Below, piece by piece: positions 50,750 through 58,968 of a stretch of 64,000 nt of DNA. The DNA lies in contig SUVW01000002.1 in NCBI GenBank assembly GCA_015061815.1, positions 1-64,000 of the forward strand. Reading direction: 5' to 3'. The stretch is from Lentisphaerota bacterium (GTDB taxonomy: Bacteria > Verrucomicrobiota > Lentisphaeria > Victivallales > Victivallaceae). The position numbers and the translations under genes are program-made. The notes beneath the pieces were generated by a model. The model did not search any database, had not been told where the DNA came from, and worked only from the letters and a program-made list of their open reading frames with translations. Each line of letters begins with the position of its first letter. The first letter of the stretch is position 1.

Positions 50750-52822
50750 TTACGACAATTGTTTTTCTGAATCAGCTTTATCCGCCAATGTCAGTTCTTC
50801 ACCGGTACGCACCAGACGCGCACTGTTGAATACGATCACCAGCGTACTGCCGGCATGGATCACTGCCGCCCAGATCGGAGTCATCAATCCGACAATGGAA
50901 AGAATCATACCGCCAAAGACAAACAACATACCGAAAATCAAATTCTGATTGATCACCACCTGGGATTTTTTCGCCAGGAAAATCAACATCGCTATCCGGC
51001 GCAAATCGTTGGTCATCAACGCTACTGAAGCACTGTTGATCGCAATATCACTGCCGATAGCTCCCATCGCGATACCCAAATCACCGGCTGCCAGTGCCGG
51101 AGCATCATTCACACCGTCACCGACCACTGCAACCGTATGGTCGCGTTTGACATTTTCCACAAATTCGACTTTGGTTTCCGGCAGACAACCGCTTTTGAAC
51201 TCATCGATATTGAGTTGACCGGCGACCTCTTCGGCGACCGACTGACGGTCACCGGTGACCATCGCGCAATAACGGACTCCGAGGCGGCGCAAATCTGAAA
51301 GCAGTACCTGGGATTCTTTACGTATTTTATCGCGGAAACCGATCCAGCCGATAACTTTGTCATTTTTGCTGACATAAACCACACTCATACCGGCAGCTTC
51401 ATCCGGGTCGCTCTCCGGCAGGATCAAACCGTTTTCCCGCATCCAGTTGGCCCGGCCGACCCGGCAGAGTTCACCGGCGGCGGTACCGGAAACACCTTTA
51501 CCGTGTTCCTCGGAGAAACCGGATACTTCATCCAATTCCAATTCGGCTTCCTGCGCCAGTTTGATGATCGCCAAAGCTGTCGGGTGGTTGCTCAACCGTT
51601 CCACCGATGCCGCGCAACGGAGCAATTCCGCCGGAGAAACTCCTTCAACCCCCTGCAGCTTGACCACCGAAAGCAAACCGTCTGTCAACGTACCGGTTTT
51701 GTCAAAGACAAATGCCGAAATCCGGCTGGCCAGTTCCAGATGGCTGATATTTTTGATAAAAATGCCCAAACGCGCTGCCGCCGCCACTGCCGCAACCACC
51801 GCAGTCGGAGTTGCCAGCACCACTGCACAGGGACAGGCAATGACCAGAAACGCGATAACCGAATCCATATCCCGGCTGAACCACCAGGTTATCCAGGCGA
51901 TCATCAACACCGTCGGGGTGTAATATCCGGCGTAGCGGTCAATGATCCGGACTACCGGAGTACGGCTGGCTTCCGCCTGCATGATCATCTCTTTGACCTT
52001 GCCCAAAGTGGTGTCGCCGCCGACCTTGGTCACGACGACATCCACTGCACCGGTCAGGTTCTGCGTACCGGCAAAGACATCATCTCCGGAAACTTTTTCC
52101 ACCGGCACGGATTCACCGGTAATGGAGGCCTGATTGACGGTACTTTCGCCGGAAATGATCTGGCCGTCCACCGGGAAATTTTCTCCCGGACGGATACGGA
52201 TGCGGTCACCGACATGCAGATCCTGCGCGGCAACTTCACGCTCTTTGCCGTCTTCGCCGATCAGATTGGCGGTATTTGGAGTAAGTTTGATCAACTCCTC
52301 GATCGACCGCTGCGCACCGCTGGCGGTACGGGTTTCGATGATAATGGTCACCAGCAGGAAAAATGCGATGATCCCGGCAGTCTGGAAATCAGCTTTCACC
52401 AAAGCCGCCAGAATCGCCAGAGCCACCAGTTCATTCATGTAAACTTTGCCTTTGACCAGATCTTTGACCGCCGTGATGATGATCGGCAGAGCCAGAATAA
52501 ATGCTCCGAAAAGAGCCGACATGTAAGAAGCGAACTGCTGTTCCGGCAGCAACGCTTCCAGAATAAAGCTGTTGGCGGTCAGAATACCGCCGACCAGTGC
52601 GAAAAAGACCCGCCCCATACTGCGGTCATGACCGACACCGCCCTCGGCTTTGTGATCGTGTCCGCAAATACAGGTGCTGTCCTCTTTATGGTGATGATCG
52701 TGACCGCAATTGCAGTGATCGTGTTCATGGTCATGATGGTCGTGACCGCAATTGCAGTGATCGTGTTCGTGATCATGGCCGCAGGCGCAGCCATGCTGAT
52801 GTTCGTGGATATTTTCGCTCAT
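50750..52822 (-). CDS. Heavy-metal P1B-type ATPase with His/Cys-rich N-terminus
   Basis: This pump uses ATP to move a soft or transition metal across the membrane. The core shows TGES in the actuator domain, the metal-binding CPC in ACPCAVVLATP (about residue 330), the phosphorylated Asp in DKTGTLT (about residue 374), HP in SNHPTALA and GDGVNDAPAL. Instead of a heavy-metal-associated fold, the first 65 residues are a His/Cys-rich tract with two tandem 14-residue units (residues 18-31 and 32-45). CPC with a His-rich tail suits Zn, Cd or Co export, or Cu. It follows the SPFH gene by two bases, so they form one operon. Confidence 0.93.
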   Translation of the reverse strand: MSENIHEHQHGCACGHDHEHDHCNCGHDHHDHEHDHCNCGHDHHHKEDSTCICGHDHKAEGGVGHDRSMGRVFFALVGGILTANSFILEALLPEQQFASYMSALFGAFILALPIIITAVKDLVKGKVYMNELVALAILAALVKADFQTAGIIAFFLLVTIIIETRTASGAQRSIEELIKLTPNTANLIGEDGKEREVAAQDLHVGDRIRIRPGENFPVDGQIISGESTVNQASITGESVPVEKVSGDDVFAGTQNLTGAVDVVVTKVGGDTTLGKVKEMIMQAEASRTPVVRIIDRYAGYYTPTVLMIAWITWWFSRDMDSVIAFLVIACPCAVVLATPTAVVAAVAAAARLGIFIKNISHLELASRISAFVFDKTGTLTDGLLSVVKLQGVEGVSPAELLRCAASVERLSNHPTALAIIKLAQEAELELDEVSGFSEEHGKGVSGTAAGELCRVGRANWMRENGLILPESDPDEAAGMSVVYVSKNDKVIGWIGFRDKIRKESQVLLSDLRRLGVRYCAMVTGDRQSVAEEVAGQLNIDEFKSGCLPETKVEFVENVKRDHTVAVVGDGVNDAPALAAGDLGIAMGAIGSDIAINSASVALMTNDLRRIAMLIFLAKKSQVVINQNLIFGMLFVFGGMILSIVGLMTPIWAAVIHAGSTLVIVFNSARLVRTGEELTLADKADSEKQLS
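52688..52771 (-). repeat. Tandem 42-bp repeat coding the metal-binding tail
   Basis: Two adjacent 42-bp units encode HEHDHCNCGHDHHD and HEHDHCNCGHDHHH. The DNA copies differ at few positions, which points to recent duplication. Confidence 0.85.
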
Positions 52823-52824
52823 GA

Positions 52825-53964
52825 TTATTTACCCTCCCCCGCCCCGTCGGCAGCGGTGGCTGTTTTCGGTTCACGGTTAAGTTTGAGCCAGAGGGACTTG
52901 CCGCTTCCCTGGGGGCCGAGTACGAATTTGTCACCGTCTTTATAAACGTCAGCGGCGACCTCTTTAAGCATTTCAGTATAAAGAGCCATCGTCAAAGTAC
53001 CCGGATTGTTCCGGTGCTGTTCATAAATTTTATTGAAGTGATCGCTCTGCGCTTCCAGCTGGGCAGTCACCCGGTTTTTGTATGCTTCGGCGGCAGCGAT
53101 GATCGCCGCGCTCCGGGAAACTGCTTCATTTTCCTGTGTGACCTTGTAAGCCAGTGCCTCGTTGCGCAGTGCGGAACTGGCATTGGCCGCCGAAGTGACC
53201 TCTTCAAATGCCTCTTTGGTCTTGACCGGCGGATAAATGCGGTTCAAGCCGACATTTTCGATAACTATACCGCAATCATGGGCTGCCACCAGTTTGGCGA
53301 ATTCCCTGCGGACATCGTCGCTGTATTTGCTCTGTCCGGCATAGAGGATATCATTGACTTCAGACTGTGCCGTTACCGAAATCACCGCCCGGCGGAAAAG
53401 ATTGCGCAGAAACGTCACCGGACCGCGAGTACCGGTCATGCCGTCGGCATCTTTGAACTCATCATCCGGAGTGACTTTGCCATTCTCCACCGGGAACAGG
53501 GGAGTAAGCAGATTGCAGTAATACTTCTCCGGATTATCCACCCGGTAGGCGATCGTCCACGAACTGTGAACGATATTGGCATCACCGGTCATCACATAGG
53601 TATCCCGGCCGGGTTCCAGAGAATCCCCGCCGCCACTGGGCGTGGCTGCTGCCGCGAAATCCACTTCCAGAAGCTGCTGACTGGTCTGTACCCGGATAAA
53701 CTGATTGACCGGGAAAGGCAGAAACCAGTGCCCGCCGGTGGTGTAAGTGCCGGAGATCCGGCCGAAACGGGTCACGATCACCGCCTGCTGCGGTTCCACT
53801 GAAAAGTATCCTGCGCCGCTGACAAAGTAGATCAATGTGGCGATAATGCCGATCAACAGCAGTAAAAACGCCACGCGCAGACTTTTGGCCAAAGACTTCA
53901 ACCCGGCATCATAACGGCCGCTGCGGTCGAATTCATTGGTTATTACACTCTTGTTTTCCTCCAT
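52825..53964 (-). CDS. SPFH-domain protein (HflK-like)
   Basis: One membrane helix (LRVAFLLLLIGIIATLIYFV) is followed by an SPFH/band-7 domain: VEPQQAVIVTRFGRI, GGHWFLPFPVNQFIRV, GDANIVHSSWTIAYRV and LRNLFRRAVISV. A helical coiled-coil region rich in Ala and Glu follows (AFEEVTSAANASSALRNEAL). In other bacteria HflK and HflC form a cage that limits the FtsH protease at the membrane. Here it is encoded with two more SPFH proteins and a metal pump, so it may organise a membrane microdomain around the pump. Confidence 0.85.
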   Translation of the reverse strand: MEENKSVITNEFDRSGRYDAGLKSLAKSLRVAFLLLLIGIIATLIYFVSGAGYFSVEPQQAVIVTRFGRISGTYTTGGHWFLPFPVNQFIRVQTSQQLLEVDFAAAATPSGGGDSLEPGRDTYVMTGDANIVHSSWTIAYRVDNPEKYYCNLLTPLFPVENGKVTPDDEFKDADGMTGTRGPVTFLRNLFRRAVISVTAQSEVNDILYAGQSKYSDDVRREFAKLVAAHDCGIVIENVGLNRIYPPVKTKEAFEEVTSAANASSALRNEALAYKVTQENEAVSRSAAIIAAAEAYKNRVTAQLEAQSDHFNKIYEQHRNNPGTLTMALYTEMLKEVAADVYKDGDKFVLGPQGSGKSLWLKLNREPKTATAADGAGEGK

Positions 53965-53976
53965 GATCGCTCCTTA

Positions 53977-54906
53977 TTACTTGGTTGCGGGAGCCTGGGC
54001 TCCGGGGATCACAGTTCCGGGTTTCAACAAATCAAAAGGCGGCATATCGGTATTGACCACCATTGTGGTACGGCCGCGCATCATCACCCGCAGAGCTTCG
54101 ATCTTGCGGAGAAATTCGGCCAGTTCCGGATCTTTGGCGAATTCTTTGTAAAATTTGGCCGCTTCCGCATCTCCCTGGGCGCGCAATTTCAAAGCATCAG
54201 CTTCAGCGCGGGCGATCTTCTGATCCCGTTCCAGATTGGCTTCGACCCGGATCTTTTCCGCTTCGCTCTTTCCTTTGGAAATATTTTCATCCGCAAAGCG
54301 TTTGCGTTCAGCGATCATGCGTTCAAAGACCTTTTCCGTAACCGTTTTCGGCACGCCGAGACTGTTGATGCCGACATCGACGATCTCAATACCGAATGAG
54401 GAAGTATCCCGGGTGAGAGTATTTTTGATCTCGCTCATTATCTCATTGAGCTTCAACATTTTGCCATCAGCATTGACGACCTGGTCGAATTTCCGTTTCC
54501 CGAATGCGGTATTTTTCGCGCTCCGCATCAGAGTATTGAGTACATCTTCGGCATTGGTCACATCTTTGAGCTTGCTGAAAAAAGTTTCAACTGCACTGAT
54601 ACGGTAATTCACATAAATACCGACGATGATATTATGTCCATCCTCGGTCACGGTCTCTTCCAGTTTGCCGCTGCTGCCCTCATAACAACGGATGCGTTTG
54701 TCAAAGCGGTAGACCTTCTGAAACGGGAAAGGCCAGCGGAAGTGCAATCCGGCCTCTTCGACCACTGACGGTCTGCCGAAGGTCGTAAGTACTGCCACTT
54801 CGGTCTGATTAAGCTGAAATGAAAATACCGCCGTAAGCAAGATCAATGCCACGATCAGACCGAGGAACATCGTCGGCCAATGTTTGAAAAAATTTCCCTT
54901 TGCCAT
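53977..54906 (-). CDS. SPFH-domain protein (HflC-like)
   Basis: A single N-terminal helix (MFLGLIVALILLTAVFSF) leads into the SPFH domain: LNQTEVAVLTTFGRPSVV, AGLHFRWPFPFQKVYRFDKR and EDGHNIIVGIYVNYRI. Then come DVGINSLGVPKTVTEKVFERM and the long helix ERKRFADENISKGKSEAEKI, a strong HflC feature. The last segment, ALRVMMRGRTTMVVNTDMPPFDLL, is also typical of HflC. It lies between the other two SPFH genes with 12 and 35 bases of spacing. Confidence 0.88.
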   Translation of the reverse strand: MAKGNFFKHWPTMFLGLIVALILLTAVFSFQLNQTEVAVLTTFGRPSVVEEAGLHFRWPFPFQKVYRFDKRIRCYEGSSGKLEETVTEDGHNIIVGIYVNYRISAVETFFSKLKDVTNAEDVLNTLMRSAKNTAFGKRKFDQVVNADGKMLKLNEIMSEIKNTLTRDTSSFGIEIVDVGINSLGVPKTVTEKVFERMIAERKRFADENISKGKSEAEKIRVEANLERDQKIARAEADALKLRAQGDAEAAKFYKEFAKDPELAEFLRKIEALRVMMRGRTTMVVNTDMPPFDLLKPGTVIPGAQAPATK

Positions 54907-54941
54907 AATTTTATTCTGCCTCCAAATTATATTTTTTATTG

Positions 54942-56888
54942 TTAATTCTTATCGCTTAATTCAGACACGTCAAGATTCACCAGATCCAGTCTTTCGTTTT
55001 TCTCAAAATTCATCTGGTAAACCATATCTTTGATATCAGCCGGCACCACATACTTCTGTACAGCCGCGCCGTCACTCTCCAGAGCTTCCATTTTGGCATT
55101 GAGCATAAACATCTGCGGCATGCTGCGGAAGGCTTTCAACTGTTCACTGAAGCGTTCACTTTCAGCTTCGGCGATGACTTTGGCACTCTCTGCCCGGCTC
55201 AATGCCGATTTTTCGATACTGAATGCCGCTGCCTCTGCCGCCGGCAGAACCGTATTGCGGTAGGCTTGAGCTTTCAACGTTTCCGTCTGCCGTTCCTCGA
55301 TGGATGAGATCACATTCTGATAGGCCGGGGCGACATTTTCCACCGGCGGGTGAGCATCCATGATCGCCACGCGGATGATCTCGACTCCCAGTTCGTTCTG
55401 ATCGGCAAGCTTCTGCAAATTCTGCTGCAGAACCGCTTCGGCCCGTCCCCGGCCGGAAGCCATGAAATCTTCCATCGTCGTACCGGCCAGAAATTCAACA
55501 ACTGCCTGTTCACCAAGTTTTTTCATCACTGCATCCGGATCAGCATTGCCGTAAGCATAACGGACAACTCCATCCTCACGGATGCGGTACTCCACCGGAA
55601 TGGCCATGTTGACAAATGAAATACCTGAACTCTCCGTATTCAAAGCGGATGCCCCATCTTTGCCGCGACCGGTGGTCACTTCCGGTTCTTTGACTGCCAC
55701 GACAAACGGATCTTTGGCCACGCCGTGTTCATTGGTCCACAAAACCACCGGAGAAGCTGAACGCTCTTTGGCAGTTTCCATGCTCTCACCGATAACCATC
55801 CGCTTCACTTCAGTGCAGCTGAATTGACGGATCGTGCCGAAAGGATAAGGAAGTGTCCAGTAAATCCCCGGAGTAAGCACCTCATCAGTAAGGGCTTTCC
55901 CGAATTGTTCACGGATGCCGACATTGTTGGGACCAACTTCATGAACCGCTGTAAATCCCCAGAAAAGCACCGCCCAGAGCAGCAGCACCGGAAAAAACGA
56001 TCTTTCGATAAATCCGTATATCCATGTCCCGGAAACTTTGAAACCGAATTGATAATCCAGTGCCGAAGCGATATTCCGCAACACCCCGCCGGGTTCGGTA
56101 AAGAGTGCCAGAAGCTGGCTTTCAAAAACCGGACGGCTCTCGCCGATGGTGCGCGGACGGTAAAATTCTATAACTGAATTGACGATAAATTCACCGCCCA
56201 GAATAACGAATATCCAGAAAAACACCTTCGCAACGATCGGATCAGCTCCCACGATGTTGTTGCTGTAAAGCAGCGCGCATACCGCAGATGCCCCCAGAGT
56301 GAGAAAACCCATCATCAGCCATGCCCCCACCGGACGAAGCCAACGGAATCCGGCCATACGCGACTGACCGACCATGAAGGCCCCGGAAAGGACACTTACC
56401 ATCATCAAAACCGCCGAAATCAATGCCGTATGTACCGGAGAACCGGTCATTACCACCCCGGCATCCTTGCGGAGATTCCAGGTATCGACATTGTTCCACA
56501 GCATCAGAGCGATCACTGCCATCGCCGCCACTGCGATCACAAACGGGGCGAAACGGGTATAATTGGCAAAACTCCGGCCGGCAGTGAAGCGGACATCTTC
56601 TTCCACATTCAAAGCACGGCTTTCCATCCGTTTGGCCAGCAGGCGTTTCTCCTCCTCCTCGCGCTGGACGGCTCCGTAGAGTATCCCGTAAATAAACGAC
56701 ACTGCTGAAAACAACAGAGCCAATGCAAACGGCACTGCCGCCAGAGAGAGGACATCCCCACCCCGCTTGGCTGCCAGTATCAGCACTGCGACCAGCAAGA
56801 TCAATGAACCGATCGCACCGATAACTGACAATTTAGTCAGCAGCCGCGCCCGGTCATCCGTACGTTTGTATTCTTCTGTTTTGTCCAA
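54942..56888 (-). CDS. Large SPFH protein with multi-helix membrane domain (HflK-like)
   Basis: This 648-residue protein is about twice the size of normal HflK. The first 300 residues hold about seven hydrophobic helices (for example SVIGAIGSLILLVAVLILAA, FVIAVAAMAVIALML, HTALISAVLMMVSVLSGAFM, SFFPVLLLWAVLFWGF). The SPFH domain begins at HEVGPNNVGIREQFGK and continues to LGVEIIRVAIMDAHPPVENV, followed by a helical stalk (SIEKSALSRAESAKVIAEAESERF). It is the first gene of the operon that runs on to the P-type ATPase and probably the ABC exporter. Confidence 0.82.
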   Translation of the reverse strand: MDKTEEYKRTDDRARLLTKLSVIGAIGSLILLVAVLILAAKRGGDVLSLAAVPFALALLFSAVSFIYGILYGAVQREEEEKRLLAKRMESRALNVEEDVRFTAGRSFANYTRFAPFVIAVAAMAVIALMLWNNVDTWNLRKDAGVVMTGSPVHTALISAVLMMVSVLSGAFMVGQSRMAGFRWLRPVGAWLMMGFLTLGASAVCALLYSNNIVGADPIVAKVFFWIFVILGGEFIVNSVIEFYRPRTIGESRPVFESQLLALFTEPGGVLRNIASALDYQFGFKVSGTWIYGFIERSFFPVLLLWAVLFWGFTAVHEVGPNNVGIREQFGKALTDEVLTPGIYWTLPYPFGTIRQFSCTEVKRMVIGESMETAKERSASPVVLWTNEHGVAKDPFVVAVKEPEVTTGRGKDGASALNTESSGISFVNMAIPVEYRIREDGVVRYAYGNADPDAVMKKLGEQAVVEFLAGTTMEDFMASGRGRAEAVLQQNLQKLADQNELGVEIIRVAIMDAHPPVENVAPAYQNVISSIEERQTETLKAQAYRNTVLPAAEAAAFSIEKSALSRAESAKVIAEAESERFSEQLKAFRSMPQMFMLNAKMEALESDGAAVQKYVVPADIKDMVYQMNFEKNERLDLVNLDVSELSDKN

Positions 56889-57022
56889 TTTTTCACCTTT
56901 CTATTGGTTTGACAAATTTTTACTGCAACTTAACCTTAATATATACTATTACACCGTCAAAGGTCTTTTTTCAACCCCTGACGGTAAAAATTATGCAATT
57001 ATCATTCCGGCAAAGCGGGGTT

Positions 57023-57904
57023 TCACTTGATTTCAGTGATCGAACCGGCTTTGACAATGATCGCGCCGTTTTCTCCGAACCGGCCATCTGCCCTGCCGGA
57101 AATTTTCACCTTTTTATTCTCCATCGCCTTGAGCAGAGCCGGATCATCACTGCTGACAAAAGCCTGATTCAACCCCTCCGGAGCTGTGAGCAGCGTATAG
57201 TCGGTTTTGGGAGAACTGCTGTACTTCCATTTTACCAGAACTCCCTGCAATTCAATAACTTCCTCTTTTTCCGGTGCAAATTTTTCTTCCGCATCGGCTT
57301 TGACCTCTTCAACTGCCGGATTGACAACAGTTTTGCTTTCTTCCGGAATATTCTTTTCCTCTTTCGCCGGGCTCTGCGCTTCAACTTTCTGTGTATTTTC
57401 TTCAGCGGCGGCAGCAGTACCGGCGATATTGCCTTTTTCATCGAATTTTGCCGGATCGTAATTCACCAGAAATGATGCAGCATAAACTTTTATATCCGCT
57501 GAAGCCGGAACTTTGATCCGCACCCAGCCGTTTTTGCTGCTGCCGGTCTTTTCCACTGCGGTCCCCGCCGGAAGAGTTCCGAAACAGGGGGCTTTGGAGT
57601 CCATCGCCGAACGCATATTCAACTCTCCGGTAAGTTTGCCGTTGCGGTTGATCCGCGCTTCGGAAACATAAATGGCCAGAGTTTCCGGAGCTTCGACTTC
57701 CAGCCAGTTGCCGATGATACGGCGTATACGCAATTCCGTCTTGTCGGCGACCTTGCCGATCACCGGATGCTGAAGTCCCGGTCCCAGACGCAAATTGAGC
57801 AAATCCGCATTTACTTTGCCCGGGATCACCGGTTTTTCCGTGCCAAAAGCCGGGATACACAGGATGGAAATCATTGTCAAAACTGCAAAAAACGTCTTAT
57901 TCAT
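57023..57904 (-). CDS. Secreted protein with two SH3-type domains
   Basis: A signal peptide starts at ATG 57904 (MNKTFFAVLTMISILCIPAFG), preceded by AAGGAG; a longer frame to 57970 lacks an SD. Two bacterial SH3-like domains follow: VNADLLNLRLGPGLQHPVIGKV and LNMRSAMDSKAPCFGTLPAGT. After an acidic, Lys/Glu-rich linker (about residues 150-215) the C-terminus has a small beta-domain (LQGVLVKWKYSSSPKTDYTLL, KKVKISGRADGRFGENG). SH3b domains generally bind peptidoglycan peptides, so a cell-wall role is likely. It is divergent from the xer gene. Confidence 0.8.
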   Translation of the reverse strand: MNKTFFAVLTMISILCIPAFGTEKPVIPGKVNADLLNLRLGPGLQHPVIGKVADKTELRIRRIIGNWLEVEAPETLAIYVSEARINRNGKLTGELNMRSAMDSKAPCFGTLPAGTAVEKTGSSKNGWVRIKVPASADIKVYAASFLVNYDPAKFDEKGNIAGTAAAAEENTQKVEAQSPAKEEKNIPEESKTVVNPAVEEVKADAEEKFAPEKEEVIELQGVLVKWKYSSSPKTDYTLLTAPEGLNQAFVSSDDPALLKAMENKKVKISGRADGRFGENGAIIVKAGSITEIK

Positions 57905-57981
57905 CGCTATTTTCTCCTTTTTTGTTGCATTTTTACAAATATACAGTATTTTAATATACTTGACTAACACGTGTGGTGCAA

Positions 57982-58968
57982 ATGAAAAACGAAAAAAATT
58001 CTCTCAAAACCGGAAAATATGTTACCGCTTTCCTCCGTTACCTGCAAACGGAAAAAGAGTCTTCACCTCATACCGTTGCCGCGTACCTCGCCGGAATCAA
58101 AGAATTCGCCATCCTTGTCCGTGATTCCGACCTCACTTTTGATCAGTGGCAAAGTGTCGATCGTGAGCAGGCCCGTTCTTTTGTTATCGCTCTGCACGAT
58201 GCCGGAAACGCCAAACGGTCGATCCGGCGCAAGCTGTCTGCCATGCGTTCTTTTTTCCGTTTCATGATGCGTTCAGGAGAGGTCACAAGCAATCCGTTCC
58301 TTGATCTGCCGGTACTGAAAACGGATAAAACTTTGCCGAAAGTAATGAGCATCAACCAGGTGGAACTGCTGATACAGGCGGTCGATTCCTGGTGGAAAGA
58401 TGCGGAAGCCGCCGGTACTGTCCGTTCTGCCGGGGGCGCACTCTTTTCCTCATCCCGGGATAAAGCTCTGATCGAAGCCATCTACTCCGGCGGTCTGCGC
58501 ATCAGTGAGGTTCTCAATCTTGATTATGCCGATGCCGACATTTCCAGCGGCGTGATCAAAGTACGCGGCAAGGGAAAAAAAGAACGCCTCGCCATGCTCG
58601 GGACTCCGGCAAGAACCGCCCTGCGCGAATATCTGCGTTACCGGAACGCCGCCGGAGGCGGCAGAGAGCGTAATTCCCCGCTGTTTCTCAACCAGTCCGG
58701 CACCCGTCTCACCCCGCGTTCATTCCAGCGCAACTTGAAAAATTACCTCCTTGCCGCCGGTCTGCCGCCGGACTTCACCCCGCATAAACTGCGTCACTCT
58801 TTTGCCACCCATCTGCTCGATGCCGGTGCCGATCTGCGCAGTGTGCAGGAGATGCTCGGCCATGAGAATCTTTCCACCACCCAGATCTACACTCATGTCA
58901 GTGCGGAAAGATTGAAAAAAGTCTATTCGCAAGCTCATCCTCTGGCTGTCAGAAAGAAGAATAAATGA
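57982..58968 (+). CDS. Tyrosine recombinase of the XerC/XerD family
   Basis: The N-terminal SAM-like domain (FLRYLQTEKESSPHTVAAYLAGIKEF) and catalytic domain are complete. Visible catalytic residues are Arg in GGLRISEVLNL, Lys in VRGKGKKERLAML, His-x-x-Arg in PHKLRHSFATHLL, His in LGHENLSTTQ and Tyr in IYTHV. Xer proteins resolve chromosome dimers at dif with FtsK. The loop before the first Arg carries extra residues (SWWKDAEAAGTVRSAGG). ATG 57982 was chosen; the GTG codons at 57973 and 57976 are alternatives and no strong SD is seen. It overlaps hrpB by four bases. XerC and XerD cannot be told apart from sequence alone. Confidence 0.9.
   Translation: MKNEKNSLKTGKYVTAFLRYLQTEKESSPHTVAAYLAGIKEFAILVRDSDLTFDQWQSVDREQARSFVIALHDAGNAKRSIRRKLSAMRSFFRFMMRSGEVTSNPFLDLPVLKTDKTLPKVMSINQVELLIQAVDSWWKDAEAAGTVRSAGGALFSSSRDKALIEAIYSGGLRISEVLNLDYADADISSGVIKVRGKGKKERLAMLGTPARTALREYLRYRNAAGGGRERNSPLFLNQSGTRLTPRSFQRNLKNYLLAAGLPPDFTPHKLRHSFATHLLDAGADLRSVQEMLGHENLSTTQIYTHVSAERLKKVYSQAHPLAVRKKNK

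Noticed and set aside
51503-52945. Plus-strand ORF of 480 codons opposite the P-type ATPase gene
   Set aside because: It mirrors the His-rich ATPase codons and shows no domain of its own; the minus-strand gene is unambiguous.
57961-57981. GTG start for the xer gene at 57973
   Set aside because: No better ribosome-binding site than for ATG 57982, and the extra residues add nothing conserved.
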